A DNA stretch of 64,000 bases from assembly GCF_050947875.1 (NCBI RefSeq), contig NC_134568.1:193581353-193645352 (forward strand), written 5' to 3'. The stretch comes from Dermacentor variabilis (taxonomy: Eukaryota; Arthropoda; Arachnida; Ixodida; Ixodidae). Every line of letters starts with the position of its first letter. Position 1 is the stretch's first letter. The position numbers were made by a program, and so were the translations under genes. Below, piece by piece: positions 47,494-59,319 of the stretch. The notes under the pieces were generated by a model. It saw only the letters and a program-made list of their open reading frames with translations. It ran no database searches and was not told where the DNA came from.

Positions 47494-49325
47494 TGTGTGC
47501 CTCGTGGCGCACGTCATGAGTGTATAACGTGAGCGTATATCACGAGCGTATCATGAGTGTGCCTTGTGGCGCAGGTCATGAGTATAACGTGAGCGTACAT
47601 CACGAGCGTATCATGAGTGTGCCTCGTGGCGCACGTCTTTAGTATATAACGTGAGCGTATATCACGAGCGTATCATGAGTGTGCCTCGTGGCGCAGGTCA
47701 TGAGTGTATAACGTGAGCGTACATCACGAGCGTATCATGAGTGTGCCTCGTGGCGCACGTCATGAGTGTATAACGTGAGCGTACATCACGAGCGTATCAT
47801 GAGTGTGCCTCGTGGCGCACGTCTTGAGTATATAACGTGAGCGTACATCACGAGCGTATCATGAGTGTGCCTCGTGGCGCACGTCTTTAGTATATAACGT
47901 GAGCGTATATCACGAGCGTATCATGAGTGTGCCTCGTGGCGCAGGTCATGAGTGTATAACGTGAGCGTATATCACGAGCGTATCATGAGTGTGCCTCGTG
48001 GCGCAGGTCATGAGTATAACGTGAGCGTACATCACGAGCGTATCATGAGTGTGCCTCGTGGCGCACGTCTTTAGTATATAACGTGAGCGTATATCACGAG
48101 CGTATCATGAGTGTGCCTCGTGGCGCACGCCATCAGTGTATAACGTGAGCGTACATCACGAGCGTATCATGAGTGTGCCTCGTGGCGCACGTCATGAGTG
48201 TATAACGTGAGCGTACATCACGAGCGTATCATGAGTGTGCCTCGTGGCGCAGGTCATGAGTGTATAATGTGAGCGTATATCACGAGCGTATCATGAGTGT
48301 GCCTCGTGGCGCAGGCCATGAGTGTATAACGTGAGCGTACATCACGAGCGTATCATGAGTGTGCCTCGTGGCGCACGTCATGAGTGTATAACGTGAGCGT
48401 ACATCCCGAGCGTATCATGAGTGTGCCTCGTGGCGCACGTCTTGAGTATATAACGTGAGCGTACATCACGAGCGTATCATGAGTGTGCCTCGTGGCGCAC
48501 GTCTTTAGTATATAACGTGAGCGTATATCACGAGCGTATCATGAGTGTGCCTCGTGGCGCAGGTCATGAGTGTATAACGTGAGCGTATATCACGAGCGTA
48601 TCATGAGTGTGCCTCGTGGCGCAGGTCATGAGTGTATAACGTGAGCGTACATCACGAGCGTATCATGAGTGTGCCTCGTGGCGCACGTCTTGAGTATATA
48701 ACGTGAGCGTATATCACGAGCGTATCATGAGTGTGCCTCGTGGCGCACGTCATGAGTGTATAACGTGAGCGTACATCACGAGCGTATCATGTGTGCCTCG
48801 TTGCGCACGTCATGAGTGTATAACGTGAGCGTACATCACGAGCGTATCATGAGTGTGCCTCGTGGCGCACATCATGAGTATATAACGTGAGCGTATGTCT
48901 CGAGCGTATCATGAGTGTGCCTCGTGGCGCACGTCATGAGTGTATAACGTGAGCGTACATCACGAGCGTATCATGTGTGCCTCGTTGCGCACGTCATGAG
49001 TGTATAACGTGAGCGTACATCACGAGCGTATCATGAGTGTGCCTCGTGGCGCACATCATGAGTATATAACGTGAGCGTATGTCTCGAGCGTATCATGAGT
49101 GTGCCTCGTGGCGCACGTCATGAGTGTATAACGTGAGCGTACATCACGAGCGTATCATGAGTGTGCCTCGTGGCGCACGTCATGAGTGTATAACGTGAGC
49201 GTACATCACGAGCGTATCATGAGTGTGCCTCGTGGCGCACGTCATGAGTATATAACGTGAGCGTATATCACGAGCGTATCATGAGTGTGCCTCGTGGCGC
49301 ACCTCATGAGTGCATAAAGTGAGCG
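47494..49325 (+). repeat. 62-bp satellite array, about 29-30 units, with higher-order repeats
   Basis: Unit of about 62 bp: TCATGAGTGTATAACGTGAG, then CGTACATCACGAGCGTATCA, then TGAGTGTGCCTCGTGGCGCA and a short joint. TCATGAGTGT occurs twice per unit. Variants (CTTTAGTATATAA, CTTGAGTATATAA, GCAGGTCATGAG, CATGTGTGCCTCGTTGCG) recur in a fixed order: a block with CTTGAG at 47823 repeats at 48441, about 618 bp or 10 units away, and a three-unit block repeats at 184 bp (TATGTCTCG at 48894 and 49078). It is non-coding. Confidence 0.95.
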
Positions 49326-50749
49326 CGCTGCCTCCCGCACGTCAGTTGCTCTTCGGATTACACTGATGCTGCGTCTACTGCGATGGCCTCTTGACGCCCC
49401 GTCATGAGTGTATAAAATTCATCGTTCTGCAGCAAAATGGCCCGAACGTGTACGGCCTGTGGCCAACGTGCATACGCAAACGCACACACCGGATCAGCAG
49501 AAAGAACTTGATTGCATGTCAAAAACATACACCGAAAATATTTCACCAAAGGGACTATACTGTTTTCACATTCCCACACGTAAGCAGTCTTAAGCATCTC
49601 TGCCGAATTTCTTTTTTATTGGCATGAGAGAAAGGAGAGGCTGGCGCGGAAATACGGCGCCGGCTGCTCCTTGGCTCTTGAGCAAGTGGTACAGTTTCCT
49701 TAATGTTCTGTAAAAGAAAGTGTAAAATAGCTTTGTAAATGGAAGAGCAGAAGAACAGTTATGGCACACACAATATAGTTATGAAATAGTAGTCAGAACA
49801 ACACTACGAGATTAAAAAAAAACTCCCAAAGTAACAATGCAAACAACTATATCATATAACGCAGATAATTAGAAAGGAAAACTCACAGCAAAAATGCGAA
49901 CCACAACAATAGCTGTTGGAACTAGTGTACACTGTTGCTGCTGTTTGTTTGGTTAAAGGTTATTATGAAAGGGATGTCGGTTTATATTCGCACAGCTTCC
50001 CTTACGTAAGTGCCGGACGCAACTCCATGGTCACCGCAGAGGTGATGGTTCCGATATCACGGCGATCGGCGTCATGGCTGACTGGCACTCAAACGCTGCC
50101 CAATGACAGAATGGTTTTTAGAAAGAGGAGTTTTTTGAATACGGGTTCTGATTGCAAAAGACACGCGCCATCGCGTACTCGCGCGCACACGCGCGCACAC
50201 GAACACACACACAAAAAGAAGAAAAAGAAGGCGACGAGGACGAGTGCTGCATGAACTGGGTATTCTTTCTTTCAGATTCCTTTCAGAGCTGTATTCACCA
50301 CGTTTTTCATTCAAAAGCACTGCTTGCCACTGGCCGGCCGTCTTATTTAATTAAAATGTCCAATGTTACAGTAGTCTGGCGTCCGCTGCAAAAATAGCAC
50401 AGGGATGGAATCGCTGCATTTTCCCGGCCAATCCCGACCCTCTTTTCACAGGGTCTCCGGCCCTTCGGGGAGTACTAACTGTTATGCCGCTGCAAGGCGA
50501 TCACCCGTTTGCCGACACTTGCATACTTCTGCGGTGCACGACCTGCTCCCTCCCACCTATGAAAACGCTTTAGCGCCTATTTTGCCGCCCTGTGTGTGCT
50601 CTATCTGGATGATTAGTGCGACAATAACAGGGATAAATGGCAGCGCTAATACCCCCTCGCCAGATCTGAAATACTTTGCACTCGAAAAAACCTTATTCTG
50701 TTACGAGAGTCGCCATCTATACCGCTGGCTCAGTGACACATGATTTCTC
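49326..50749. other. No gene seen
   Basis: AT-rich at 49700-49920. A short GCGCGCACACACAC patch lies at about 50178-50213. Frames up to 112 codons are unrecognised. Confidence 0.45.
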
Positions 50750-50992
50750 TTGGAAAGGTGTCTGGGTACCAGCTACGAGAACAGTAATTCCGTACAGATT
50801 CAGCCATCGTGGGACGCCTGCTATACCGCCACGGAGGTGGCTGCGATTCGTGGAGCTTTCACCACTATACTGGAACAGCCAGCAAGTATATATAGATGGG
50901 TGCTCTTCACCGACTCTTGGGCAACCATCTTCTCCTTGAAGTCGCCACGAGCAAGAAATACTCGTGAAAGATCTACATACCGAGGCACATAG
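50750..50992 (+). pseudogene. LINE RNase H fragment
   Basis: The frame reads ATEVAAIRGAFTTILEQPAS and then IYRWVLFTDSWATIFSLKSP. This matches the RNase H layout of I/R1-group LINEs: a Glu in the helix phrase xTExxAI and a catalytic Asp in FTDS. The usual xYxDGS strand before it is not clear, and the C-terminal WVPxHxGIxGNExAD motif is missing. It is short and damaged at both ends. Probably from the same broad LINE group as 24545-25045. Confidence 0.65.
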
Positions 50993-51195
50993 TCTGCACC
51001 ACGACACTGTGCGTGTTCGCCTGCGCAGTACATCGTAACGGGCAACGTCAAGCTGACCGCGCCGCTGGAGCGGTGCTCGGCGACCCATGGCAGCTGGTAT
51101 CCACACAATTCTCTAAAAGGGTCGGACCAACAGTCGTGAGTGCCGTCGCAGGGCGCTCTAAGCATTTTATCTGGTGGGATGGCGAGCGACAATAC

Positions 51196-51617
51196 TGTCA
51201 CGTGGTAGTGACGATAAAGAACACAGTAGCAATACTGTGAAAGACAAAACTAACTTTTATTGGACCAACCTGTGACCTCAAAAGCAGGCTACACTCAAGA
51301 ACAACGATAGCGGCGAACACACTCGGCGATCGTCGAAAATCTCATCAGCAGGTCAAGCATGTCGGCTTTTATACATCAGTCGTCGAATGTTCCAGAGTAA
51401 TCGCTGGGAGCCGCGTGTCTCCCACAAAGTTCTACACTATTCCCGTCGCGCATACATGCCATCATATTACATAAGGTTCGGTGACAGACAGCGGATGGAA
51501 CCATCGATAGCATTCCAGAAGCTTCCGATACATGCAGGCGCGTCCTGCGCTGCGCGATAAAATTTGTTAGGCGGTGACAAGCGGTCACCCGGAAAAGATA
51601 AACAAGTGCGCGCGTCA
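51196..51617 (-). repeat. 3' LTR of the gypsy fragment
   Basis: 422 bp on the minus strand starting TGACGCGCGC and ending ...CACGTGACA (TG...CA). It has a TATA box (TATAAAA, 51367-51373) and AATAAA at 51257-51262 in the right order, and is preceded by a polypurine tract. Confidence 0.85.
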
Positions 51618-51727
51618 ATACCGCCCTCTTAAAAAGCATCGACCCGATGCTGCAAACAAACGAAAGTAATACACAAAAACACCAGTAGCAAGGAAACAAC
51701 AAAATAACGAAGCGTGAAAGGGTTTAA

Positions 51728-51959
51728 AAAATATGGGGTTTTACGTCCCAAAACCACTTTCTCATTATGAGGCACGCCGTAGTTGGGGACTCAGGAAGTT
51801 TGGACCACCTGGGGTTCTTTAACGTGCACCTAATCTAAGTACACGGTTGTTTTCGCATTTCGCCCCTATCGACATGCGGCCGCCGTGGCCGGGATTCGAT
51901 CCCGCGACTTCGTGCTCAGCAGCCCAACACCATAGCCACTGAGCAACCACGGCGGGTTA
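51728..51959 (-). mobile_element. tRNA-derived SINE, copy 5, inserted in gypsy pol end
   Basis: Best preserved copy. The minus strand begins with a tRNA-like head: GTGGTTGCTCAGTGG (A-box region) and GGATCGAATCC (B box, 51892-51902), giving an internal polymerase III promoter. The body ends in GGGACGTAAAACCCC and an A/T-rich tail. An 11-bp target duplication AAAGGGTTTAA lies at 51717-51727 and 51960-51970, perfect on both sides. Confidence 0.95.
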
Positions 51960-51970
51960 AAAGGGTTTAA

Positions 51971-52321
51971 GACACACCACGTGGACTACTTCAGGTCGTG
52001 CGCGGCGCCGCTGTGAATGCGAAATGCCGTTTGGCACGACCTCATAGTCCAGTGCGCCAATACGTCGGATGACCTTGTAGGGTCCGAAATAGCGTCGCAA
52101 TAGTTTCTCACTGAGTCCTCGTCGCGTATCGGGGTCCATACCCAAATACGGTCAAAGGGCTGGTACTCGACGTAGCGTCGGAGGTTGTAGTGTCGGCTGT
52201 CGGTACGCTGCTGGCTCTTGATCCGTAGGCGGGTGAGCTGTCGGGCTTCTTCGCGCGCTGGAGATATGAGGTCGTGCCAGACGGCATTTCGCCGTCTGGC
52301 ACGACCGAGTAGACGTGTCAA
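51971..52321 (-). pseudogene. Ty3/gypsy integrase C-terminus
   Basis: The minus strand gives EEARQLTRLRIKSQQRTDSR and YNLRRYVEYQPFDRIWVWTP in one frame, then after a shift RRGLSEKLLRRYFGPYKVIR, IGALDYEVVP, and RPEVVHVVCLKPF. This is the spacer and chromodomain-like or GPY/F module (note GPYKV) at the end of gypsy integrases, which helps choose the insertion site. The catalytic core lies upstream and is missing. The SINE target duplication overlaps the codons of KPF, so the SINE landed at the very end of pol. Confidence 0.88.
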
Positions 52322-52339
52322 TACAAACCGATTCGTAAT

Positions 52340-52690
52340 ACTGACCCCAAGTGGAATTGCACATGCCGAGTAGTCTTACAATACGTCTCCGTACGTGTTT
52401 GCATTGCATTAGGTTAAACGTCGCTTTCACAAAATACTTCTTGCACAAACTGCAATTGACGCGTTCGCCACAATGCAATATGTGCAATGTGTGTGACGAA
52501 TTACCTGATTTTTTATGCGTCTGCACGCGCTATACTGCCTCAAGGGCTATTTTAACATTTGCTTCAAGTTTACGTGACAGTTCCTTAGAGGATACTTTAT
52601 GTACTGGGACCGTGGAGCAGCGCTGGTTTGTGAACAACAAAGGCGCTCGCAACTTTTGTCAGAGACATTTCTCTTGACCAGACAATCTGG
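52340..52690 (+). pseudogene. LINE C-terminal fragment (zinc-binding end)
   Basis: The frame from about 52351 reads LHCIRLNVAFTKYFLHKLQL, then CNMCNVCDELPDFLCVC, then TRYTASRAIL and LRDSSLEDTLC. The phrase RLRLNVAFT...C-x2-C...C is the end of I/R1-group LINE polyproteins; the expected His (EHIL) is Asp here (PDFL). It lies immediately beside the truncated gypsy element on the opposite strand. The rest of the LINE is not present. Confidence 0.75.
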
Positions 52691-52855
52691 TTCCATGTTA
52701 CCGCTGTGTACTATGCATGAGTACTTCATTTCATATGTCACCCCTATTATCTGAATTAGTATGCTAAGCGTATGGCCAGGGAGACATTTCTAGCAGAAGT
52801 TAAAAAAAAAATCTCTTTCGTTGGCGACTACACTGACATGAGAGCATTCTGGCGG

Positions 52856-52858
<3 letters not shown>

Positions 52859-52941
<83 letters not shown>
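52859..52941. repeat. (AT)n microsatellite
   Basis: Pure TA run of about 83 bp. Confidence 0.97.
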
Positions 52942-52943
<2 letters not shown>

Positions 52944-53569
52944 TATTTTATTCGCCCTGCGTCATTGGCTTGCACAAAGCCATGCCGCTGTTATCAGCCG
53001 CTCGGCGTGATCGATGAAAAGATATTGATAGAGTCGGATAAACGGAATCCTCTGAAGATACGGCCCCTGGACTACTACCACTATGCGCTGGTGGCGGCGT
53101 TTCACGGGCCAACGTTTCACGGCACTTGTGCGACACCCCGCGGCCACACTGTGCTTCTTGACCCTTACTCACAAAAATATTCTTACGTTCAAGCTGTTTG
53201 TAAGGCCGGATACCAGCCAATCATTATGTTGGAAATTTTTATTAGCGAATGCGGCCGACCAATGGGAAACAGCACTTTATAACAAAAAAACTGACTAAAT
53301 TCGGTCCCTACTCTTTTGCTGGCGTTCTCTCACCTCATTGCCCGTTTAAGAGCGTCTCGTGCTCCGTAACTTGAGTCAGAGCGTGTCCCCGTTAGCCGCA
53401 CTCGGACACCCATTGTTTAACTTCCGCGAGAGGCTAGCGTATAGCTAGCGAATACTAAAATAAAACAAAATCAATGAATACCTGGAATGGATCTCACCGC
53501 AGGCCACACCTGTCGGGTGCAGTGGGGGAGGTTGGGAACGTTTCCTTTCAATGGAAACAAATAAAAATT
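52942..53569. other. No gene seen
   Basis: Unrecognised. 53247-53285 (GCGGCCGACCAATGG core) resembles a stretch near 4865, indicating a dispersed repeat. Confidence 0.4.
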
Positions 53570-53690
53570 AAATTCAAGAGTCTTACATGCCAAAACCAAG
53601 ATCTGACTGTGAGGCGCACCATAGGGGGGGGGGGTCTCCGGAATAATTTTTGACCACATGGGGTTCCGTAACGGGCTCCCTTAATTGTAG
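53570..53690 (-). mobile_element. tRNA-derived SINE, copy 6 (body only)
   Basis: TACATGCCAAAACCAAG, GAGGCGCACC, GGTCTCCGGAATAATTTTTG and CCACATGGGGTTCCGTAACG follow the SINE body order. The tRNA-like head is missing. A G-run replaces the usual TAGTGGGGGACT. Confidence 0.75.
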
Positions 53691-56299
53691 GCATCGTATA
53701 GCGAATAAATGCTAAAGAAACATGCGGGCTTCGCAATACAGTGTATGGGGCCCTGCTTCGTGTGCCCCATACAGAAGGCAGCGGATATACGACTGGAAAG
53801 GTAACGAAAGTTTTTTATTGCGTGTGAGATGCACCGGTTGTTCCTTTTTTTGTAGACTACACAAGTTTTCCAATGTCGCCTATGGCAAATAGCGCAGTTC
53901 TAATGCTTGAACTGTACTGTTCAAAGGGATGGACATCACGTGCACGAGAAATCAAGAGTGAATAATTGGCTAATTGACAAAGTTTTACAAATAAGTTTTT
54001 AAGTAATTACTTTATATTGCAATTCGTAACTTGTAGCCGGCGAGATCTGAGGATGAAATTCTGAGGATGACACCAGCTACGAGATATTCACCCCCAAAGT
54101 GTGCGACGAAATACATCGGCGTTCCAAGTTTTTTTTTTTCTTTTGTGTGTGTGTGTGTGTACTTGTATGCAGAAAACGGCGATTTGTTAAAAATGCAAGT
54201 GGAACTACAGTGCATTTTACTGTAAGTTTCACAGCGCATATCTCGAAGCCAGTCACATCCTCAAAATTCGTTCGAAATGGACATGCCGTATGTGCTTACT
54301 GTCCGTAATTCCTGAATTATAATATGTGCCGTCAATTAGTTATAAACTTAATTAGTGATCTTCCGTTAATTATTCAATAATTCATTTCTAGTAATCCAGT
54401 TCAAGGATTATAATTGTGCTATTCGCCACATTAAAGTTTTAAAAGTGAGCTATGTTCCCCCCCACCCCCCCCCCCCCAAAAAAAAGAAACAAAGGCACCA
54501 GCACCAGGTCTACCTCATTAAAAAGTCGTCGGTGGTGTAAGCGTTATTTAGCCACTTTGGATTACTCGAAAAATCGAACATTATTTGCGCAACATATCAG
54601 AATCTCAATATGCGTAATCACTGTTACCAATTAACGAGTTTACTGTGGCAAGCACAAGTTCTGAGGTATCTGTCGTCAAGATGTGCTAAGCAATGTGTTT
54701 GCGTCGCAGTTAATAGAGAGTTATAGCTCAGCGGGCCAGCGTGGACACCACTGCGCATGTGCGGTACGCTGGGGCGGCCCGCGTTCTTGCGAAGCGAATG
54801 ACGATCGTGCGCACGAGTAGCAGTGGCATCTCGTCAGCGTCGTCTTCAGACGCGGCGCTGGCTCTCTTGCAGGCGAAAAGGCCTCGAAGGTGTTTGGCCA
54901 CTGAAGAGGACCTATGCAGCCTGCGGGAGGTTTCAGCAACGAGGCTGTTTGGCGACCATTTGAAGTCTATGACCGCGATCGAGAACCTGAAGCGCGCGTG
55001 CTGATCTTTCCGCAATAACTCCAACATGGTTCGACAGGTGGCGAAGCAAAGCGCTCAACTCTTCACTCCAAACACCACTCGATCGAGCTAGGGGTCGCTG
55101 AGCTAAGACTCTTCCGCCCCGCTGCCGTCTCCGCTCGCCCGCTGACCCGTAAGCCCGCCCAGCTATAGCTCTCTCATAATTTCCAAAAAGCTTCCGTCTC
55201 AGGTTTTGGAACGCAACTAACTGTAACGCGACTGCATTTTTGTAAGGAAAACTTGGGAACAGATATCTTGAAACTGCTGCTATAGGTTCGGAATTGACAC
55301 ATGACTACGTTATTTTTCGGCTTCGTTTCTACAATCGAAACATCCCCTATGTAAAGTGACCGATTAAAGGGCTGTTTGGTGAAACTCGTGCGAATTAGCT
55401 GCTTGAACATTGTGATTTATCAGGCAAGTCGTGTGCGCCACTTCTAGTAATCCACATTAAAAGACGCAACAGCGGTAATTGCCACATGCGGCTCTTTAAT
55501 ATCAGTTCAAAAGATGAAGAAAGTGGTACATTAACCGTCATACGGTACGAGCAATGTTGCGACATGAACTGGCATTACGGATACCCGCTTGGTTGAAGGC
55601 GGAAACAGACCTGTATCGGTATCATTGATTATTTGCAGCTACCCAGCGTCCGTATATTATAATGCTAAGGAACGAGTGACCGACGTTTTGACATCTTCCG
55701 TGGCCTTGACCTCTTTGTTTCTCATAATGTTACCGTGAGGTCTAGTGCATTTTAGTGCTGCTTGCTCTGACATTTCGGACCGGGGTCAGCTGGATTGAGA
55801 CGGTCGCGGCTTATACTGCCTCTAAGGTTATTTCAAGTGTGCATGCCCTATTGTCAGGAACAGCGACATCCGCTTTAAAAGCCTCATACCCAAGCAGCGG
55901 TGCCGCTGATATTCGAGTGGGCTTGAAAACGGGACGCCAGCCGACCTAAGTGGATCGGCCGTGGCACTATATTGATGCGAAGCCACACCGCGCTCCGAGG
56001 CGGGTACAACAAAAGCGGCGCCGACTGAAGGCGCCGTTTCAGGGCGACGCATTTCGAGGGAGACGCAATGTGTGTGATATTGCTCCTGGAGGATTACGGA
56101 CAGCGCGCTTGCATCGTTGAATCCTAAAGGATTTAGGATCGACGAAATCCGCTGTCGCGGTGCCGGCGAACAGCAGATATATGCTCACTGGACGTAAACA
56201 CGAGTCTGGCAGCGACATCAGATCAAGTTTTACCGCACGTGCAACGAAAAACAGAGCACATATGAACGTCGTAATTAACACACTTCCAGCGCCATTTTG
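53691..56299. other. No gene seen
   Basis: Short frames only. Small hairpin GTATGGGG...CCCCATAC near 53741-53770. TG run at about 54143-54160 and a C-run at about 54456-54477. 54720-55180 is GC-richer with no recognised product. Confidence 0.45.
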
Positions 56300-56301
56300 T
56301 A

Positions 56302-57150
56302 CTATCGGCCAAAAAAGTAAACGGACCACGGCACCGCTGGCCGGAGCGGCTGCGGGGCCGCACCGGGGCGCTGCTATCTCGCTCCGCGCGCTGACGGCGA
56401 GAGTGCCCCGAGTGACGCCAGACTTCGCCCTCTCTCTCTTACGGATCCTTGTCACGCTTGATAAATTTCTAGTGCGCCGTTTGGTTGCTCTGCTGCTGAC
56501 GGTCGCGACGAAGGGGACTGTGCATCGCCGGTAGTTTAGCACATGGCGCTGTCGAACAGTAGTGGACGGCCGCGGGGCGTCAAACCGCGCCACTGAGAAG
56601 GAACCAAGACTCGTTCTTAATGTTGTTTTGCTTATATTCACCATACCTCTCATATGAGTGCATTTCGCTGGCGTCCACCGCTGTTCGATTTTAGACAACA
56701 CAACGAAAGCAGCCGCAACGGCGGCTACGGTGACGCGCGCTTACAGGTGCCAAGCTTTACTGCCGGCGCGGGTTCTCTGTCGATATTACTTTTCCGGCAT
56801 TGTCTCCAGCAGTGGGTTTATTAACTATAGCAGTGCGCCTCTTCACACTGCTTTAATTTGCTACTACAATACACAGTCCGTTATGAAACTTTCCTTATAA
56901 AAGTACCGTCAGAAAGAGATGATTGGAAAGACTAATAGGAAAGACAAGTCGCTCGTGAAAGTTTATTCACGGAAGAAAATAAAAATTGGGGTTCCATGCG
57001 TTGAAGAGGTCCTCAATGGGATGAAAATTCGCCGTCGACTGCGATGACTTGGCCTACTCGCCTTGGCATCGAGTCATAGAGCGCGGCCACTAGCTCCGGA
57101 CGTCCGCGTAGTGCTTCCCACTCTTCCTTCACGGCATGCCAAAGCTGATC
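56302..57150 (+). repeat. Left long terminal inverted repeat
   Basis: Pairs with 59319-58551 plus 61924-61837. Similarity is high as far as about 57120, including the last ~110 bp of the transposase gene, then falls. The inner boundary is therefore gradual. Confidence 0.85.
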
Positions 57151-58359
57151 CGCTGTGCCACCACACAGGCGCCGTGAGGTAAGAGTCTTCTTCAACATTG
57201 CCCAAATGTTCTCGATGGGGTTAAGATCAGCCCCGTTAGGCGGCCACGGAAGCTGACGCACGGCGTAGCTCTCCAGAAGTGCACTCACAGCGCGGGCTTT
57301 GTGCACAGGGCTGCGGTCGTGCTGGAACATGTAGCACCCGTCCCGGAATGGCCCGTCCAGAACGTATGGAATCAAGTGCTTGACGAGGAGTTCGCAGTAC
57401 TTCGACCCAGTGAACGAGCCCTCAATCCGCACGAGTGGGCCAAGGCCGTCCTTACTGATGGCGCCCCAAACACTAACCGAGCAGCGGCCGCTGCTGAGCA
57501 CGCTGTGTATGTGGCCGGGGTCATATCTGGGCATATGCGAGAGCAGTCATTAACATATGTCGGGTACAAAACTTAACGCGCAGCCACCTCACTCTGCTGT
57601 AGAAAAGAAAATAATGAAGGCTTAAATCATACCCTGTCTAACATTCAGCTCGCTGATATGCAATGACGCAAAAGAAACACTTCGTAGTCAATACTGCGCC
57701 TACGTGTAGTCATGCAGTAAGACGAGAAATGAGGCTGTACAGCATTCTTAAGGCTAGTATGCGTTGCAAACAATCCCTATTTTTTAGCACTGACTAGCTA
57801 TGCAAACTTTACCCGCAACTTCCCTCAGCTGCAAGGATGACAGGTCGTACCTGCTGTTCAACGGACGCCACAGACGCTGCTGTTGGTCCCAGCGTGTGCT
57901 GAACGTTGACTCATCCGTGAAGATGACCTCCCGCCACTCCTCTGCAGTCCATTGCTCGAACGCTCGGGCAAAATTCAGTCGCTCTTAGCTCTGCTTCGTC
58001 GTCAGGTGCGGCTTCTGAGCGGGAACGCAGTTCATGAGACCTGCCTCTCGCAGTCTGCTCCTGATAGTCTCGCTGCAGCAACTGAGGTCCAGTGCGTCGC
58101 GAATTTCCCTGGCGTTCAGAAAGGGGTCAACAACAGCGGCAGCAACTATCTGTTGGTCCTCTTCCAACGTTGTAAGCCTTGGCCGCCCACTGCGCTGAGC
58201 ATCAGCAATTCTGCCGTATTCATCCCTATAGGCTTGAATAATGCGGTTCACCGATGTTCTGCTCCTCCTAGTGCGGCGGTAGATTTCACGCTGAGGGACA
58301 CGTTCTATGCTAAGCCGCACGATGCGCCTTCTCTCCTCGATCGGCACCCGGGATGGCAT
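57013..58359 (-). pseudogene. Tc1-like DD34E transposase
   Basis: Cut-and-paste transposase. ATG at 58359 (MPSRVPIEERRR) starts the paired-type helix-turn-helix DNA-binding region, with GRPRLT (AT-hook-like) near 58200. An in-frame TAA stands at 57985-57987, after which ERLNFARAFEQW and FTDEST (first catalytic Asp, 57913-57915) follow in the same frame. A 324-bp gap (57850-57527) with GT..AG ends comes next, then YDPGHIHSVLSS, CYMFQHDRSP (second Asp at 57316-57318) and ADLNPIENIW (Glu at 57211-57213). Thirty-four residues separate the second Asp from the Glu: DD34E, the Tc1 signature. The stop codon inactivates this copy. Confidence 0.92.
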
Positions 58360-58550
58360 TTTTGCGACGAAACGAATGCGACCGTTCTCGTTTTTAAACA
58401 TTTCCTAGTCTTCCAGTGTCCAATGGCTGGACACAACCATATCTGGATAGCAGCGCGCACTACAAAGCGCGTCGCCGACACCGTTCCAGAGAATAAAAAG
58501 GAAATATTGAACGCCGGTGTCCTATTGGCCCCTTTGCTGTGGCACCGCGG

Positions 58551-59319
58551 ATCAGCTGCATCATACCGCGAAAGAAGGGTGGGAAGCACTACGCGGACGT
58601 CCGGAGCTAGTGGCCGCGCTCTATGACTCGATGCCAAGGCGAGTAGGCCAAGTAATCGCGGACGACGGCGAATTTTCATCCCATTGAGGACCTCTTCAAC
58701 GCATGGAACCCCAATTTTTATTTTCTTCCGTGAATAAACTTTCACGATCGACTTGTCTTTCCGATTAGTCTTTCCAATCATCTCTTTCTGACGGTACTTT
58801 TGTAAAGAAAGTTTCATAACGGACTGTGTATTGTAGTAGCGAACTAAAGCAGTGTGAAGAGGCGCAATGCTATAGTTAATAAACCCACTGCTGGAGACAA
58901 TGCCGGAAAAGTAATATCGACAGAGAACCCGTGCCGGCAGTAAAGCTTGGCACCTGCAAGCGCGCGTCACCGTAGCCGCCGTTGCGGCTGCTTTCGTTGT
59001 GTTGTCTAAAATCGAGCAGCGGTGGACGCCAGCGAAATGCACTCATATGAGAGGTATGGTGAATATAAGCAAAACAACATTAAGAACGAGTCTTCGTTCC
59101 TTCTCAGTGGCGCGGTTTGACGCCCCGCGGCCGTCCACTACTGTTCGACAGCGCCATGTGCTAAACTACCGGCGATGCACAGTCCCCTTCGTCGCGACCG
59201 TCAGCAGCAGAGCAACCGAACGGCGCACTAGAAATTTATCAAGCGTGACAAGGATCCGTAAGAGAGAGAGGGCGAAGTCTGGCGTCACTCGGGGCACTCT
59301 CGCCGTCAGCGCGCGGAGC
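58551..59319 (-). repeat. Right long terminal inverted repeat (main part)
   Basis: Reverse complement of 56381-57150. Its inner end holds a second, plus-oriented copy of the transposase C-terminus (EALRGRPELVAALYDSMPRR), so the arms include coding sequence. It ends at CGCGGAGC where the P-like element begins. Confidence 0.85.

Larger units (their letters stand above)
51196..52330 (-). mobile_element. Ty3/gypsy 3' end: integrase tail and 3' LTR, with nested SINE
   Basis: Reading on the minus strand: integrase C-terminus (52321-51957), then a SINE insertion, then spacer, a polypurine tract AAGAGGGCGG (51621-51630) and an LTR (51617-51196). The element is cut at about 52330; its 5' part is absent. 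A perfect hairpin lies at 52271-52305 within the coding part. Confidence 0.85.

Noticed and set aside
47494..49325. CRISPR-like array of regular repeats
   Set aside because: Units are contiguous with no unique spacers, and the context is eukaryotic. It is a satellite.
51880..51959. tRNA gene on the minus strand
   Set aside because: The head has A- and B-box-like sequence but is joined to a SINE body and flanked by a target duplication, so it is a SINE head.
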